The notes under the pieces are model-generated. The model worked only from the letters and a program-made list of their open reading frames with translations. It was not told where the DNA came from and ran no database searches. Below, one piece after another: positions 24,766 to 36,221 of a DNA stretch of 64,000 nt (the stretch's first letter is position 1; each line of letters opens with the position of its first letter). Position numbers and translations under genes: made by a program. The stretch comes from Anisus vortex (Eukaryota; Mollusca; Gastropoda; Planorbidae). The DNA is taken from NCBI GenBank assembly GCA_949126835.1, contig OX421507.1, forward strand, positions 30,387,382-30,451,381, written 5' to 3'.

Positions 24766-24889
24766 AACTGTTTAAGTAAACTTTGTCTATAATATATTTT
24801 ACTTTCCCATTAGAAATAATAGCACATTTTTGTTTAGCATTCTTTTATCAATAATTGTCTTTGTAGATATATTTTAACACAATAACTAT

Positions 24890-25145
24890 ATATTACAATG
24901 CTCAGACAAACATAAGGACAAAAACACTTTTCTTATCCCTCGTGGAAGAACAAATGCAAATAAGTAGGCCTACTATTTCTTCCCGAGTGGCATTCAGGCA
25001 TGTAATGGGTTGCCTGAGCAAACAAAAGAAAACCAGTAACTTCATTTTAAAAAATACTAATAAAAATGCAAGACTAGTCTCAGACTACGGTTGAGCTTAG
25101 GACGCAATAATCTTCTTTATAGAAGGAGCGTCTGTAATGTATAAA
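24890..25145 (+). mobile_element. LINE-A 3' fragment
   Basis: Has ATGCTCAGACAAACATAAGG, a TTCTTCCCGAGTGGCATTC block, GGGTTGCCTGAGC, and an intact stem-loop GGACGCAATAATC to GAGCGTCTGTAATG followed by ATAAGATAA. The coding segment contains stops. Confidence 0.82.
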
Positions 25146-25177
25146 ATAAGATAACCTGAATATATATATTCATCATG

Positions 25178-25413
25178 TGATTGGTTCATGACTAGAGGCA
25201 CTAATGAAGATTGGTTGATGACTAGAGGCACTAATGAAGATTGGTTCATGACTAGAGGCACTAATGAAGATTGGTTCATGACTAGAGGCACTAATGAAGA
25301 TTGGTTCATGACTAGAGGCACTAATGAAGATTGGTTCATGACTAGAGGCACTAATGAAGATTGGTTCATGACTAGAGGCACTAATGAAGATTGGTTCATG
25401 ACTAGAGGCACTA
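25178..25413. repeat. 30-bp minisatellite
   Basis: About eight nearly perfect copies of a 30-bp unit (core GGTTCATGACTAGAGGCACT) starting about 35 bp after the LINE-A end. Ten stop-free codons per unit give open frames on both strands (plus repeat MTRGTNEDWF; minus repeat SSLVPLVMNQ). Confidence 0.96.
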
Positions 25414-25571
25414 ATAAATTAAATACATACAAATATTACTCTTTTTTAAAATCCAGTAAATAGACAACATGTGACTATTGGGCAGCCAATGAAATCAACT
25501 TTAAAGGCGGCAATGTAAGTGAACGGAGCTGGTTTCCAACCTAATAAAAATGTACTTTCTCATTCACTATG

Positions 25572-25650
25572 ACAGGGATCGGCAACCTACGGTACGCCTG
25601 CCAGACGTAACAGGCAGAGCAATTTTCAATGACACGCGAAAAAATCCTCA
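25572..25650 (+). mobile_element. Family D element end
   Basis: Starts ACAGGGATCGGCAACCTACG and continues GCCTGCCAGACG and GACACGCGAAAAAATCC, matching 22690 (inverted), 51088 and 62193. Confidence 0.6.
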
Positions 25651-26524
25651 AAAGGGCAATTAATTGTCAAGAAATTGTGTGCTAAAGCAGAATGCCCATT
25701 AGCAAAATATTTCCTACTACCTAACTAGGCAATATATACAATATGAAAGAATTATCTTTCAGCCAGGAAATACAATGGCTCAATAGCTGACTCCTAAATA
25801 ATAGGCCTTTTTTTTCTTGTATGATAAATGGTATGATAGTGTGCGTGAATGTCTATTGTGTTTGAGTACAAATGGTTCTTTAATATTGTTTTAGGTATGC
25901 TGAAAGACGGAATGTATGTAATCAAGTCAAATTTCCATTTATTTGGATCAATAAAGCATTCTTACCTTATCTTATATTATCTTATCTTATATGAAAACAT
26001 ATAGTCGAAGCATAGCAACTTTTACACCATTTCTTGTTGCTCGCTGTTGTGGCTTCAGAATGGTGTTTTGATAAAGAAAGTATGGACCTGTTGGCAACTT
26101 ACAAAATGTATTCAAATGTTGTAATATTTACATTTATTAAAATGACAAAATGTTAAGGTTTCAGTAAAGAAATTGTAATTAGGCCTACATTTTGTTGTTC
26201 TTTTTATAAATATCTTTATCTAATTTACCTGAATTTAATTCATGTTGATATTTTGATAAGAAGAGCAATAACGTCACGTGACTTCGAGATTATATAAATA
26301 TTATGTTCTGTTTGTGTTCGAGAGTTTTAACGTATTAATTTACCTGCATCAAAGATTGGTTAATTAGATCTCTTTTATGAAAGCAGGATTATTTTTTTCA
26401 GCTGATGATTTTACAAATAACGGCTTTAAAGGCTCACAACTGTGTGCACGTGTTTATTGTGTTTAATTAAGCGCATGTGTGTGTGTTTCTGAGTGTTTAT
26501 GTGTCTCTTGCTGTAGTGGTGTCT
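25651..26524. other. Unassigned sequence
   Basis: AT-rich. A TTATCTTATATTATCTTATC run at about 25970-25992 resembles the ATAAGATAAG tails of LINE-A, and AATAAAG lies just before it, so part may be an unrecognised retroelement 3' end. No coding region is supported. Confidence 0.5.
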
Positions 26525-27197
26525 GCGCCTATATAGTTATCGTATATACTTCTGTATGTTATATGTGCACCTGTAGAGTTGTTGTATATAGTTCTGTATG
26601 TTATATGTGCACCTGTAGAGTTGTTGTATATAGTTCTGTATGTTATATGTGCACCTATATAGTTGTTGTATATACTTCTGTATGTTATATGTGCACCTGT
26701 AGAGTTGTTGTATATACTTCTGTATGTTATATGTGCACCTGTAGAGTTGTTGTATATACTTCTGTATGTTATATGTGCACCTATATAGTTGTTGTATATA
26801 CTTCTGTATGTTATTTGTGCACCTGTAGAGTTGTTGTATATACTTCTGTATGTTATATGTGCACCTGTAGAGTTGTTGTATATAATTATGTATGTTATAT
26901 GTGCACTTATATAGTTGTTCTATATACTTCTGTATGTTATATGTGCACCTGTAAAGTTGTTGTATATACTTCTGTATGTTATATGTGCACCTGTAGAGTT
27001 GTTGTATATACTTCTGTATGTTATATGTGCACCTGTAGAGTTGTTGTATATAGTTCTGTATGTTATATGTGCACCTGTAGAGTTGTTGTATATACTTCTG
27101 TATGTTATATGTGCACCTGTAGAGTTGTTGTATATACTTCTGTATGTTATATGTGCACCTATATAGTTGTTGTATATACTTCTGTATGTTATATGTG
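26525..27197. repeat. 42-bp minisatellite
   Basis: About 16 copies of a 42-bp unit (core CTTCTGTATGTTATATGTGC, then ACCTGTAGAGTTGTTG). Subtypes GTAGAG and TATATAG recur in a partly regular order. Fourteen stop-free codons per unit create frames of 239 (plus) and 263 (minus) codons, treated as artefacts. The array stops where a SINE begins. Confidence 0.97.
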
Positions 27198-27204
27198 AAG
27201 GCTA

Positions 27205-27412
27205 TTTTTTTTTTCCGAGACTCGAAGGTGTCCCTTAGTCTACCCAGCTCTGATGGGTACCTGACATTATTTGGAGTAAAGTAAAGGACGCTGGGCATTG
27301 TGCTGGCCACACACCCTCTTATATGCATTGGCCACAGAAACTGGTGAATGCTGCTTCAACGGTCCTATGAATCAATTTGGTCCGACGGGTACTTTACTTA
27401 CTTACTACTATA
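27205..27412 (+). mobile_element. SINE family S2, 5'-truncated
   Basis: Contains GTCTACCCAGCTCTGATGGG, a TTGGAGTAAAGTAAAGG block, GCTGGGCATTGTGCTGGCC, GGCCACAGAAACTGG and the end GGGTACTTTACTTACTTAC. The B box is missing. It abuts the 42-bp array after a T-run. Confidence 0.82.
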
Positions 27413-28137
27413 TGCCATAATATTTAAAGCTTTTTAACTTCTTATCAAATACATTATTCATCCATTCATGTTTTAAATACACATTTTGCTACCAAATGGC
27501 AGTAGATTTTTTATTATTATATTTAGAGTTATTGAAACAATATACATACCTATCGCTGTCCAAACTGTTTTATTTGTAATGCGTTAATCCTACAAAATGT
27601 TTTTTTTATTGCAACAAACTTCCTTTTAATATTTAAAGACAAATTCGTTTCACTCATACATCGGTTTATGAAAGGAAAAAAAAATGTACGCTATTTACTC
27701 CAAGCCGTAAAATGACAATAATGAAATACATAAAGTATACCACGAAGATTTCTATTAACTTTGTATCCAAATATTCCTTGTATAACAAATGAATGTCAAT
27801 TATCCGAGCATCTCATTAACCCACTTTTTGATGTGTGTGTGTGTTTTTGTGGTTGTGTTTTTATGTCAATTTGAGAAACGTCTATTAGTGTTTTAGATGA
27901 AGACTTATCCTCACAGTTGACACGTGTAAATCCTGCTGAGAAAAAAACTTACCACGGTTCTGAGCTAATAGCCACAGACTAAATATATCATGGCCCGGAA
28001 TAGACACTCAGAAATAAAATGGTCTCCACTTTATCAGCGAGAGTGGCCTCCCCTTATATTATTTGGATTTCCTCACTAAACTTAGACAAAGCCTAAGTTA
28101 AATTAGAATGTATTTGTATAACGCAGACAACAAACAT
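27413..28137. other. Unassigned AT-rich sequence
   Basis: No gene, RNA or repeat recognised apart from a short TG run near 27830-27850. Confidence 0.6.
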
Positions 28138-28145
28138 ATTGTAAG

Positions 28146-28307
28146 CCGGGGAGAAACCAGACACTTTTTTCCAGGGGAGCTGAAGTTTCCCGTGACAAAC
28201 ATTTACAAATTTATAGCGAATTTAGAAAAATATAAATTAAACCTAAAACTGTTGAACAAAATATTTTTCAAAAATTCCCCCCCCTCTCCACTTTGGTTTC
28301 GCCCCTG
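28146..28307. mobile_element. hAT-type MITE (162 bp) with 8-bp target duplication
   Basis: Termini are CCGGGGAGAAACCA on the left and, inverted, CAGGGGCGAAACCA on the right, matching at 12 of 14 positions. It is flanked by the direct 8-bp repeat ATTGTAAG (28138-28145 and 28308-28315). An 8-bp target duplication and CAGGGG-like termini are hallmarks of the hAT superfamily. There is no transposase, so it would have moved with enzyme supplied elsewhere. Confidence 0.75.
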
Positions 28308-28364
28308 ATTGTAAGCCCCCAGAGCACATTTAAAACCGAGCGACCAAAATATAAATAGAACTAA

Positions 28365-28545
28365 GAAGTTAAGAAGAATTGCATATAAGCACTCTTTCTT
28401 CCCGAGTGGCATCAGGGCATGGAATGGGTTGCCTGAAAAAAACAGGAAAACCAGTAACTAAAATAATTTAAAACACTAATAAAAATGCAAGACTAGACTC
28501 AGGCCACGAATAAGGCAACGTCTCAAGAATCTTCTTTTATAAAAT
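28365..28545 (+). mobile_element. LINE-A 3' fragment
   Basis: TTCTTCCCGAGTGGCATCAG, GGGCATGGAATGGGTTGCC and CAAGACTAGACTCAGGCCAC are in family order. The stem-loop is damaged: the 5' arm reads CAACGTCTC and the 3' arm is lost. Confidence 0.8.
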
Positions 28546-28699
28546 ATGCAACATATAATAATAATATATATGTAATATACAACATAGCAGATAAGAAAAA
28601 AAGTTACCTGCAGAAGTCGTATTGATATAAAATAAATAGATTGAATGATATAAAGATGAAAAGATAGTTAAAAAATGGAGAGATATATGCATATGGAAG

Positions 28700-28713
28700 T
28701 TAGAGAGAGAGAT

Positions 28714-28778
<65 letters not shown>
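28700..28778. repeat. GA microsatellite
   Basis: About 75 bp of GAGA with occasional GATA. Confidence 0.95.
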
Positions 28779-29157
28779 TTGTTCTATAAAAGACGTACAA
28801 GATAAATAGAATCATAGATACATTTATAGATAATTCAATAAATAGTCAGAATATGCATGTATTTAATCAAACACCCAGTGCCGCCCATCACACTCATACA
28901 TTATGACGAAATCGGTAATTACCTTTCCCTGTTGTTATGGCAACATATTGAAACGGGGTCAATAAACTCCTAGAGTTGTGTGGAGAGCGCCTATGACACG
29001 TTTATCGCATTGGAACAAATTGAAACAATAGAATCATTTTGAGGACTTTTGGGAAATATGTGTCACAAAATGTGTCACAATATAGTCTATAACAGAGATG
29101 AATATTTCGTTAGAATATTAAACAAAGAATTTGATTGAAACTCTAAATTGTACAATA
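28779..29157. other. Unassigned sequence
   Basis: No feature recognised. Confidence 0.6.
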
Positions 29158-29852
29158 TAGCTGACAAAAGTGTGCTATGGCCATATAACTTTCATTACTA
29201 AGCTGACAAAAGTATGTCATATAGCTTTCATTATTTAGCTGACCAAAGTGTGCCATATAGCTTTCATTATTTAACTGACAAAAATATGTCATATAGCTTT
29301 CATTATTTAGCTGACAAAAATATGTCATATAGCTTTCATTATTTAGCTGACAAAAATATGTCATATAGCTTTCATTATTTAGCTGACCAAAGTGTGCCAT
29401 ATAGCTTTAAGTATTTAGCTGACCAAAATGTGCCATCTAGCTTTCATTATTTAGCTGACAAAAGTATGTCATATAGCTTTCATTATTTAGCTAACCAAAG
29501 TGTGCCATATAGCTTTAATTATTTAGCTGACCAAAATGTGCCAGCTAGCTTTCATTATTTAGCTGACAAAAGTATGTCATATAGCTTTCATTATTTAGCT
29601 AACCAAAGTGTGCCATATAGCTTTGATTATTTAGCTGACCAAAATGTGCCATCTAGCTTTCATTATTTAGCTGACAAAAGTATGTCATATAGCTTTCATT
29701 ATTTAGCTAACCAAAGTGTGCCATATAGCTTTCATTATTTAGCTAACCAAAGTGTGCCATATAGCTTTAATTATTTAGCTGACCAAAATGTGCCATCTAG
29801 CTTTCATTATTTAGCTGACAAAAGTATGTCATATAGCTTTCATTATTTATAG
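29158..29852. repeat. 36-bp minisatellite with alternating subtypes
   Basis: About 19 copies of a 36-bp unit (core CATATAGCTTTCATTATTTA, with AGCTGACAAAAGTATG or AGCTAACCAAAGTGTGC starts). Subtypes follow each other in a semi-regular cycle, giving a three-unit (108-bp) higher-order pattern in the second half. The plus frame 29214-29852 reads a 12-residue unit (ADKSMSYSFHYL and variants) for 212 codons. Differences between units mostly change amino acids, so I see no sign of protein-level constraint. Confidence 0.95.
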
Positions 29853-30296
29853 CATAATATCCTGTATAAACTATCATACTTAGTAGAGGATAAATTTACT
29901 GTGCTCAGTAGCAAGTACAGAGTAAAATTTAACGTGTCAAATTCAAGTACTTCATAAGTAGTGTAATGGTGTGTCAACTTACATTTGAAATAACACAAGA
30001 CAAAATTGTACACTTGATTCTTGGTGTACAATTATAAGTGAATGTTGCAAAATGCATTGATTGTGCTGTAAATATAATATAATACAACATGATGTTTGTA
30101 GTAGTTAAGAGTTGACGCGGAAAGGATTAAACTCAAGAGTTGATATGACAACAATTTTCCAGCGCTTAGCTTAAATGAAATGAATAGTCAATATCGTTTT
30201 AATAAATGGATAAAATATTTGACAAATAAAACATTTAGATGTACAAAAAAAAACCAGTAAGATGGTTTTACAAAAAAATAGATAATCAGCTAAGAG
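29853..30296. other. Unassigned sequence
   Basis: AT-rich; no feature recognised. Confidence 0.6.
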
Positions 30297-31890
30297 GATA
30301 GGTAAGTAAGTAGGTAGGTAGGTAAGTAGGTAGGTAAGTAGGTAGGTAGGTAGGTAGGTAGGTAGGTAGGTATGTAAGTAGGTAGGTAGTAGGAGTAGTA
30401 GGTAGGTATGTAGATAGGTAGATAGGTAGGTAGGTAGGTAAGTAGGTAGGTAGGTAGGTAGGTAGGTAAGTAGGTATGTATGTAAGTAGGTAGGCAGGTA
30501 GGTATGTGGGTATGTAGGTAGGTATGTAAGTAGGTATTAAGTAGGTAGGTAGGTAAGTGGGTAGGTAGGTAGGTATGTAAGTAGGTGGGTAGGTAGGTAT
30601 GTAAGTAGGTAGGCAGGTAGGTATGTGGGTATGTAGGTAGGTATGTAAGTAGGTATGTAAGTAGGTAGGTATGTAAGTAGGTAGGTAGGTAGGTAGGTAG
30701 GTAGGTAGGTATGTAGGTAGGTAGGTAGGTAGGTAAGTAGGTAGGTAGGTAGGTAGGTAGGTAGGTAGGTATGTGGGTATGTAGGTAGGTATGTAAGTAG
30801 GTAGGTAGGTAGGTAAGTAGGTAGGTAGGTAGGTAGGTAGGTAGGTAGGTAGGTAGGTAGGTAGGTATGTAAGTAGGTAGGTATGTAAGTAGGTAGGTAG
30901 GTAGGTAGGTAGGTAGGTAGGTAGGTAGGTAGGTAGGTAGGTAGGTAGGTAAGTAGGTAGGTATGTAGGTAGGTAGGTAGGTATTTAAGTAGGTAGGTAG
31001 GTAGGTAGGTATTTAAGTAGGTAGGTAGGTAGATAAGTAGGTAGGTATGTAAGTAGGTAGGTAGGTAGATAAGTAGGTACGTAGGTAGGTAAGTAGTTAG
31101 GTAGGTAGGTAGGTAGGTAGGTAGGTAGGTAGGTAGGTAGGTATGTAAGTAGGTAGGTAAGTAAGTAGGTAGGTAGGTAGGTAGGTAGGTAGGTAGGTAG
31201 GTAGGTAGGTAGGTAGGTAGGTAGGTAGGTAGGTAGGTCGGTAGGTGGGTAGGTAGGTAGGTAGGTAGGTAGGTAGGTAGGTAGGTATGTAAGTAGGTAG
31301 GTAGGTAGGTAGGTAGGTATTTAAGTAGGTAGGTAGGTAGGTAGGTAGGTAGGTAGGTAGGTAGGTAGGTATGTAGGTATTTAAGTAGGTAGGTAGGTAG
31401 ATAAGTAGGTAGGTATGTAAGTAGGTAGGTATTTAGGTAGGTAGGTAGGTATGTAGGTAGGTAGGTAAGTATGTAGTAGGTAGGTAAAAGGTAGGTGGGT
31501 AGTAGGTAAGTAATATAAAGGTAGTTAGTATGTAGGTAGGTAAGTAGGTAGGTAGGTATGTATGTATGTAGTTAGGTAGGTAGGTATGTAGATGGGTAGT
31601 TAGGTGGGTACTAGGTGGGTAGTAAATAGGTAGGTATGTAGGTAGGTGGTAGGTAAGTAGGTAGATAGGTAAGTATGTATGTAGTTAGGTAGGTAGGTAG
31701 TGGGTATGTATGTGTATATATGTAGGTAGATATGTCGGTAGGTAGGTAGATATGTCGGTAGGTAGGTAGATATGTCGGTAGGTAGGTAGATATGTCGGTA
31801 GGTAGGTGGATAAGTAGGTCTGTATGAAGGTAGATAGGTTATTAGGTAGGTATGTAGGAAGGTATTAGGTATGTGGAAAGATAGATGGAT
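30297..31890. repeat. GGTA tetranucleotide array
   Basis: About 1.6 kb of (GGTA)n on the plus strand with frequent AAGTA, GTAT and GGCA interruptions. Longer repeated motifs such as a GATATGTCGGTAGGTAG block (about 31728-31810) lie near the right edge. It decays towards both ends. Confidence 0.98.
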
Positions 31891-32852
31891 ATGTGAAAAT
31901 TATTTCAATATTTACCTTAGATAACATTTAACATGCTTTAGAAACGTACGGTCTTATTTATGGGTTGGGTCGGTAAATAATACATTTATTTGTTTTGTCT
32001 TTTTTAATCATCAATTTAGCTCTGTCACCTGGCCTAGGGTAATATCCGTATTCTTAGTTGTATGTTAAACGCGCACTGAGCTTACTTCACTCTACCCATT
32101 CCCCTTCCCCCTCAGCCTACCCATTTTGTCCAGTTCTTACGAACATATGTATTAAAGTAGTGATTACCACGTCTCGGTAGGACGTCATTGGCTATGGTAC
32201 ATACTACTACAGTAGTATCCACGTCTCGGTAATACCTCATTCACTAGGGTATGTAATATATAATTCAGCTGTAACAGTATGACCCTCATTGACTATGGTA
32301 TTGCCACTGCTCTAAGGTGCTTTCTCTCGATCATAAGCAAGTAGTTCAAAAGACAAAGCAATTTTTTTATAGTTTTTGTAATTCTAAATAATATTGACTG
32401 GTTCTTTCTAAAACAATTCTAAATAATCTCCGTTCTATAATTCCTTCAAACAGTTACAAATAGGCCCATAAACTCGAAACAAATAATTAAAAGGGAAAAA
32501 AACAACATCATTTTGGCACTTTTTTTAAACATTCTTCCTTGTCTTGAAGGAATTTACAGGATTGTGGAAGTAAAAATAGTAAAGGGTTATAATCGACATA
32601 TAATTTCTTTTTCTATTAATTCTTAGTCGTGAAATTGTTTAGAAAAAGTCTTTGTTCAAATTCAACAATATGAGGAAACTTTCCTTTTTAACAGACTGAA
32701 GAATTTAAAGGCATTTAGAATGTAACGCGTTAACAATAATTTAGATTCAATTGTCTTTGAACAATTTTAGGGAAATGCACATTGTGAGATAACATTATCA
32801 TGACCAAGAAATAATCACACTATATTTACTATAGAAAGCCTGTAATGTCATC
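31891..32852. other. Unassigned sequence with a short direct repeat
   Basis: At 32163-32260 two diverged copies of a segment beginning CCACGTCTCGGTA are followed by a third partial copy with CCTCATTGACTATGG. The rest is AT-rich with no supported gene. Confidence 0.55.
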
Positions 32853-32924
32853 TCTTCGGTAGTAGAGTGGTAAGTATCCCCGCCTGTCACGCGGGAGACA
32901 GGTGTTCGATTCCCCGCCTTGTAG
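32853..32924 (+). tRNA. tRNA-Asp(GTC)-like, probably a pseudogene
   Basis: Exactly 72 positions can be laid out as a tRNA. The D arm (TAGTAGAGTGG), a perfect anticodon stem CCCGC/GCGGG around CTGTCAC with anticodon GTC at 32886-32888, and the T loop TTCGATT closely match animal tRNA-Asp. The T stem (AGGTG against CCCCG) has two mismatches. The acceptor stem (TCTTCGG against CCTTGTA) has three mismatches and one wobble. A run of nine T at 32927-32935 gives a Pol III terminator. The intact box regions with damaged stems suggest a recently decayed or divergent gene; a tRNA-derived SINE head is less likely because no SINE body follows. Confidence 0.7.
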
Positions 32925-32935
32925 AATTTTTTTTT

Positions 32936-33389
32936 GTTTAATACTATTTTTCAAAGTGAAATGTTAAATAAGCTTATTATTCTTACGAAACTTATATATA
33001 CGTTTATATTGTTAACAATTTAGGCTACACTGTGTGGAACTTAACAATCAACACTAGCAGAAATTACTACGGTTCTCATGGTATACTTTTTGTATATACA
33101 AAACTAAATATAAAATAAAGGGAAGCCTTCAGTGACATGGAGGTGTTAAGATCAAAGATATGTACTTTGACCGGATGTGAAACTGTTACCTCACGGTATC
33201 TTATTATAACATGCGATATCCGTAACAAACTTACCACTGTGACAAACCGCAGTTTTCGTCAATTTATTATTACGTTTAGTTAATAATTATTTTAACTTAG
33301 GCTCTGTCTAGAGTAGAGGCATGTGGGGAGGGGGGAGGACTGCTGTCTGGACTAACGAAATACAACCATGAAATTATACATCTAAAGAA
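32936..33389. other. Unassigned sequence
   Basis: AT-rich with a GGGGAGGGGGGAGG stretch near 33325-33340. No feature recognised. Confidence 0.55.
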
Positions 33390-33951
33390 TTAAATAAAGA
33401 GAGATCTTCGGGTTCAATTAACTTAATAGCTATTCAATTTATTATAAAATAAAAGCAAATTAAATAGTACATAGAATATAAGAAAAAAGACAATTTGTTA
33501 CATCAGCAGAATATTCAATATATCTAGGGGCACGAATCAGTGACCCAAGATTGCGTCGTCATTGACGTTACAGAGGTCAGTACATGTCGCACGGAACAAT
33601 GAAATGAAATATCGCTAGACCAAAATGGGAATAGCAATATTATTACAGAAAATCCCGTGAAGGATTAATGCATTAATCAATGCACAAAATAGTAAAATAC
33701 TAGAGTATTACAGGGTTACAGTGTGCACAATTTATAATAGTTATTGTAAAGTCACTTACGCTTTTTAAGCTTTTTTTAAGCTTAAGAACTAAAAACACAG
33801 CCTTGCACGGCCATGACTCTCTCAGCAACTTAAGGGGCGACCCCAAAAGTAGATCCTCGCTAAACTCCACGAGATTACAAATAAAACTCCGACGTAATGA
33901 TCTTTATATAAACATAGGGGTCATTCACATGGGCCTCTCACTTCGGCACGT
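33390..33951 (-). mobile_element. Possible solo LTR
   Basis: Read on the minus strand, a segment starts TGTTACGTGCCGAAGTGAG, carries a TATA box (GTTTATATAAAG) about 45 bp in, and has AATAAATTG near its far end. These are the elements expected of an LTR promoter and poly(A) site. I found no second copy, no target duplication and no adjoining polymerase, so this is a weak call. The GC-rich flank 33952-34230 is unassigned. Confidence 0.3.
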
Positions 33952-34229
33952 AACACCACTTCGTACCAAGACACAGTAACCAGAAACCAGTGGCCACCCC
34001 AGGCCGAACCCAGAAGCGGAGAGACAGGCAACAACTACCTTCCGGTGACGACACCATGTCCGAGTAAAACATTCCGGATTGCGTCGCCATCCTTGGCCTT
34101 CCTGGGCAGTCCTCAAGTTTCCGAAACACGTGTGGCATTTCACGAAGACTGCGGTTACCCCCGGAGTTCAGGGGCACATGCAGCCAACCTCCGGAGCTTA
34201 GCAGCCGACTTCTGGAAGAGAGCGGTAAC

Positions 34230-34425
34230 ATTCCCATGTGTTAGTGTGTGATTGTATGTGTGTTTATGTGTGTTTGTCTGTCTTTATGTGTGTGTGTGTG
34301 TGTTTGTGTGTGTGTATGTCTGCGGGTGTCTGTATGTGTTTGTCTGTGTTTGTGTGTGTAGGTGTGTGTGTTTGTATGTCTGTGTGTGTTTATTTGTGTG
34401 TTTGTCTCTCTCTCTTTGCTTGTTT
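34230..34425. repeat. GT-rich microsatellite
   Basis: About 195 bp of TGTGTGTT/TGTC runs. Open frames in several phases are by-products. Confidence 0.93.
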
Positions 34426-34539
34426 CTGATCTGTTTTCTTTAGCTCCCAAAAGTGTCTGAGGCTAGAAAGCATAGTTTGACAATATATTAATAACACTGT
34501 GACAAAATGTGTGACATCGTGACAATATGTGAGTGTCAT

Positions 34540-34785
34540 ATTGTGAAAAACCGAAGGTTCTGTATTCGAATCCTGGTGCAGGCTAGGATTTTCCCGGGAC
34601 TTGATGGTACACCTGAGTCTACCCAGCTCTGATGGGTACCTGGCACTAGTTGGGTTAAAGTAAAGGCGGCTGGGCGTTGTGCTGGCCACACATCCTCTTG
34701 TATGCCGTGGTCACAGAAACTTGTGAACGCTGCTTTACCAGCCCCATGATCAGTTTGGTCCAAGGGTACTTTACTTACTTTATAT
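34540..34785 (+). mobile_element. SINE family S2, with B box
   Basis: Carries GGTTCTGTATTCGAATCCTG, whose ATTCGAATCC part matches a Pol III B box. It continues with CTGAGTCTACCCAGCTCTGA, TTGGGTTAAAGTAAAGGCGG, GCTGGCCACACATCC, and ends GGGTACTTTACTTACTT. It is the best-preserved S2 copy here. The A-box region is degenerate. Confidence 0.82.
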
Positions 34786-34944
34786 TGTGAATAGTTGTGT
34801 GACAGTGCTACAATATCTGTGCCATTATAACGAAATGTGTGACAATATTGGTAATTAATAAAACAAAAATATAATCAAGCAATGGATACATTTCCAATAG
34901 ATTCTACAGTAATAGTATTTACTTCGAATTTTACTAAAAGTATT

Positions 34945-35545
34945 GCATTCCAACAAAAATTGAGAAACTGTTAAGATGACATTGAAGAATGCACACATTG
35001 GGGTCGTTTCTCGTTTTAAGAAAAAAAGAATGTGTTCGTTTTTGTATGTCCTGTATGTAGTCTGCAGAGAATAAATTCGTCCTTTCGAATTAGTTGCTGT
35101 GTATCCTGTCAGGTTTTAAATTTTCCAAATACTGCAGTTTATTGTATTCTGTTTTCAAGAACTTAGTCCAGTTTTGTCTGGTATGTTTAATTATTAAAGG
35201 TATCATGTCTCGATATGGAATCGGAATCGCACTTTCTGATAATAATAGGGCGTCTTTTGTTTCTCTGACAGCTGTTTTGTTTCCATCTATCCCTACGTGA
35301 CCAGGAACCCAACAGAAAACGATGTTTTTGTCTTTTTCATATATTGATTGATATTTTATTAGAATGTCTGAGGCAGTTTCTTATAGCTGTAAGACAAGAT
35401 AAAGAATCGGATATAATAATAAAATCTTGGTCTTCTGATTTTTCTTCAATGTCTAATGCTAGGCTTATTGCTAAAGCATCTGTCGTATTTATTGAAGGAG
35501 TAGATGTAAGTTGCTATTTAGTGACTGTTAGACACATTCATTAAC
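34945..35545 (-). mobile_element. RNase H-bearing LINE, decayed C-terminal region
   Basis: Minus-strand frames give, in order, an RNase H segment (TDALAISLALDIEE, then ISDSLSCLTAIRN, about 35500-35365), a frameshift, KNIVFCWVPGHVGIDGN (about 35330-35280), and a C-terminal segment EFILCRLHTGHTK followed by a cysteine-bearing stretch (about 35075-34985). RNase H followed by the LCRLRTGHT-type tail is characteristic of I-superfamily non-LTR retrotransposons. At least one frameshift and an in-frame stop show it is dead. Confidence 0.82.
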
Positions 35546-35559
35546 AATCTCTTCGAGGC

Positions 35560-36012
35560 TTTGACAAAGTTAATAACACTCTCCAGGAACAGTACAATGT
35601 ATAGATATAAATTTATTCACACACATATAATTTTATGTCCTCACAATTCATATGAATATCCATGCACAATGATATCTGTATATATATTCACTCAATAGCA
35701 GTGCAATACACATAACATAATTTACAGAATAGATTCACAGAGATCTCTCCTATTATCTCCATTACAAAATCTCCACATAAAAATACAGCTCCTCTCTCTA
35801 CAAAAGCTCAATGCCCACTACCCTACCAATGTCAAGTCTCGTAACCTTTCCTCCGATCTTTTCTAACCTAACACGTGAATTAACACAACTGCGCAATTAT
35901 TATAGTCTCCGTCTGCTTTTGCTAACCAAGGTCAAGGTCTACTCTTCTTTTCATTGGTTATCTCTCTTTGCCCATAGACTATTTATTATGTTCTATTTCA
36001 ATCACTGACACA
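35560..36012 (-). mobile_element. Probable 3' LTR of the Ty3/gypsy element
   Basis: On the minus strand the purine-rich tract GGGCAAGGGGGG is followed at once by TGTGTCAGTGATTG, the expected polypurine tract and TG start of a 3' LTR. It lies 3' of the gypsy polymerase on the same strand. AATAAA occurs near its far end and a TATATATAC segment lies inside. The exact 3' boundary is uncertain; it runs into the RNase H LINE fragment. No matching 5' LTR is in the window. Confidence 0.55.
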
Positions 36013-36221
36013 CCCCCCTTGCCCATAAATAAAATGACATTCATGGCATTTTTATATCCAAAACATAATTAATACATCCATATAAGTCATAAATCAATAC
36101 ATAGATTATGTTATATATAAATTAAATCATACATGTAATAATATTTGTTAGTATAGTTTGTTAGTTATTGTTAGTAGACAATGTTAGTAAGTGTAATTAT
36201 GTACAATGAGTTTGTGACTGT

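Noticed and set aside
26479..27328. Cys/Tyr/Val-rich repeat proteins on both strands
   Set aside because: They arise from the 42-bp unit, and the minus frame runs into a SINE.
33390..33951. Confident LTR retrotransposon call
   Set aside because: LTR-like signals are present, but no partner LTR, target duplication or polymerase was found, so it was kept only as a low-confidence feature.
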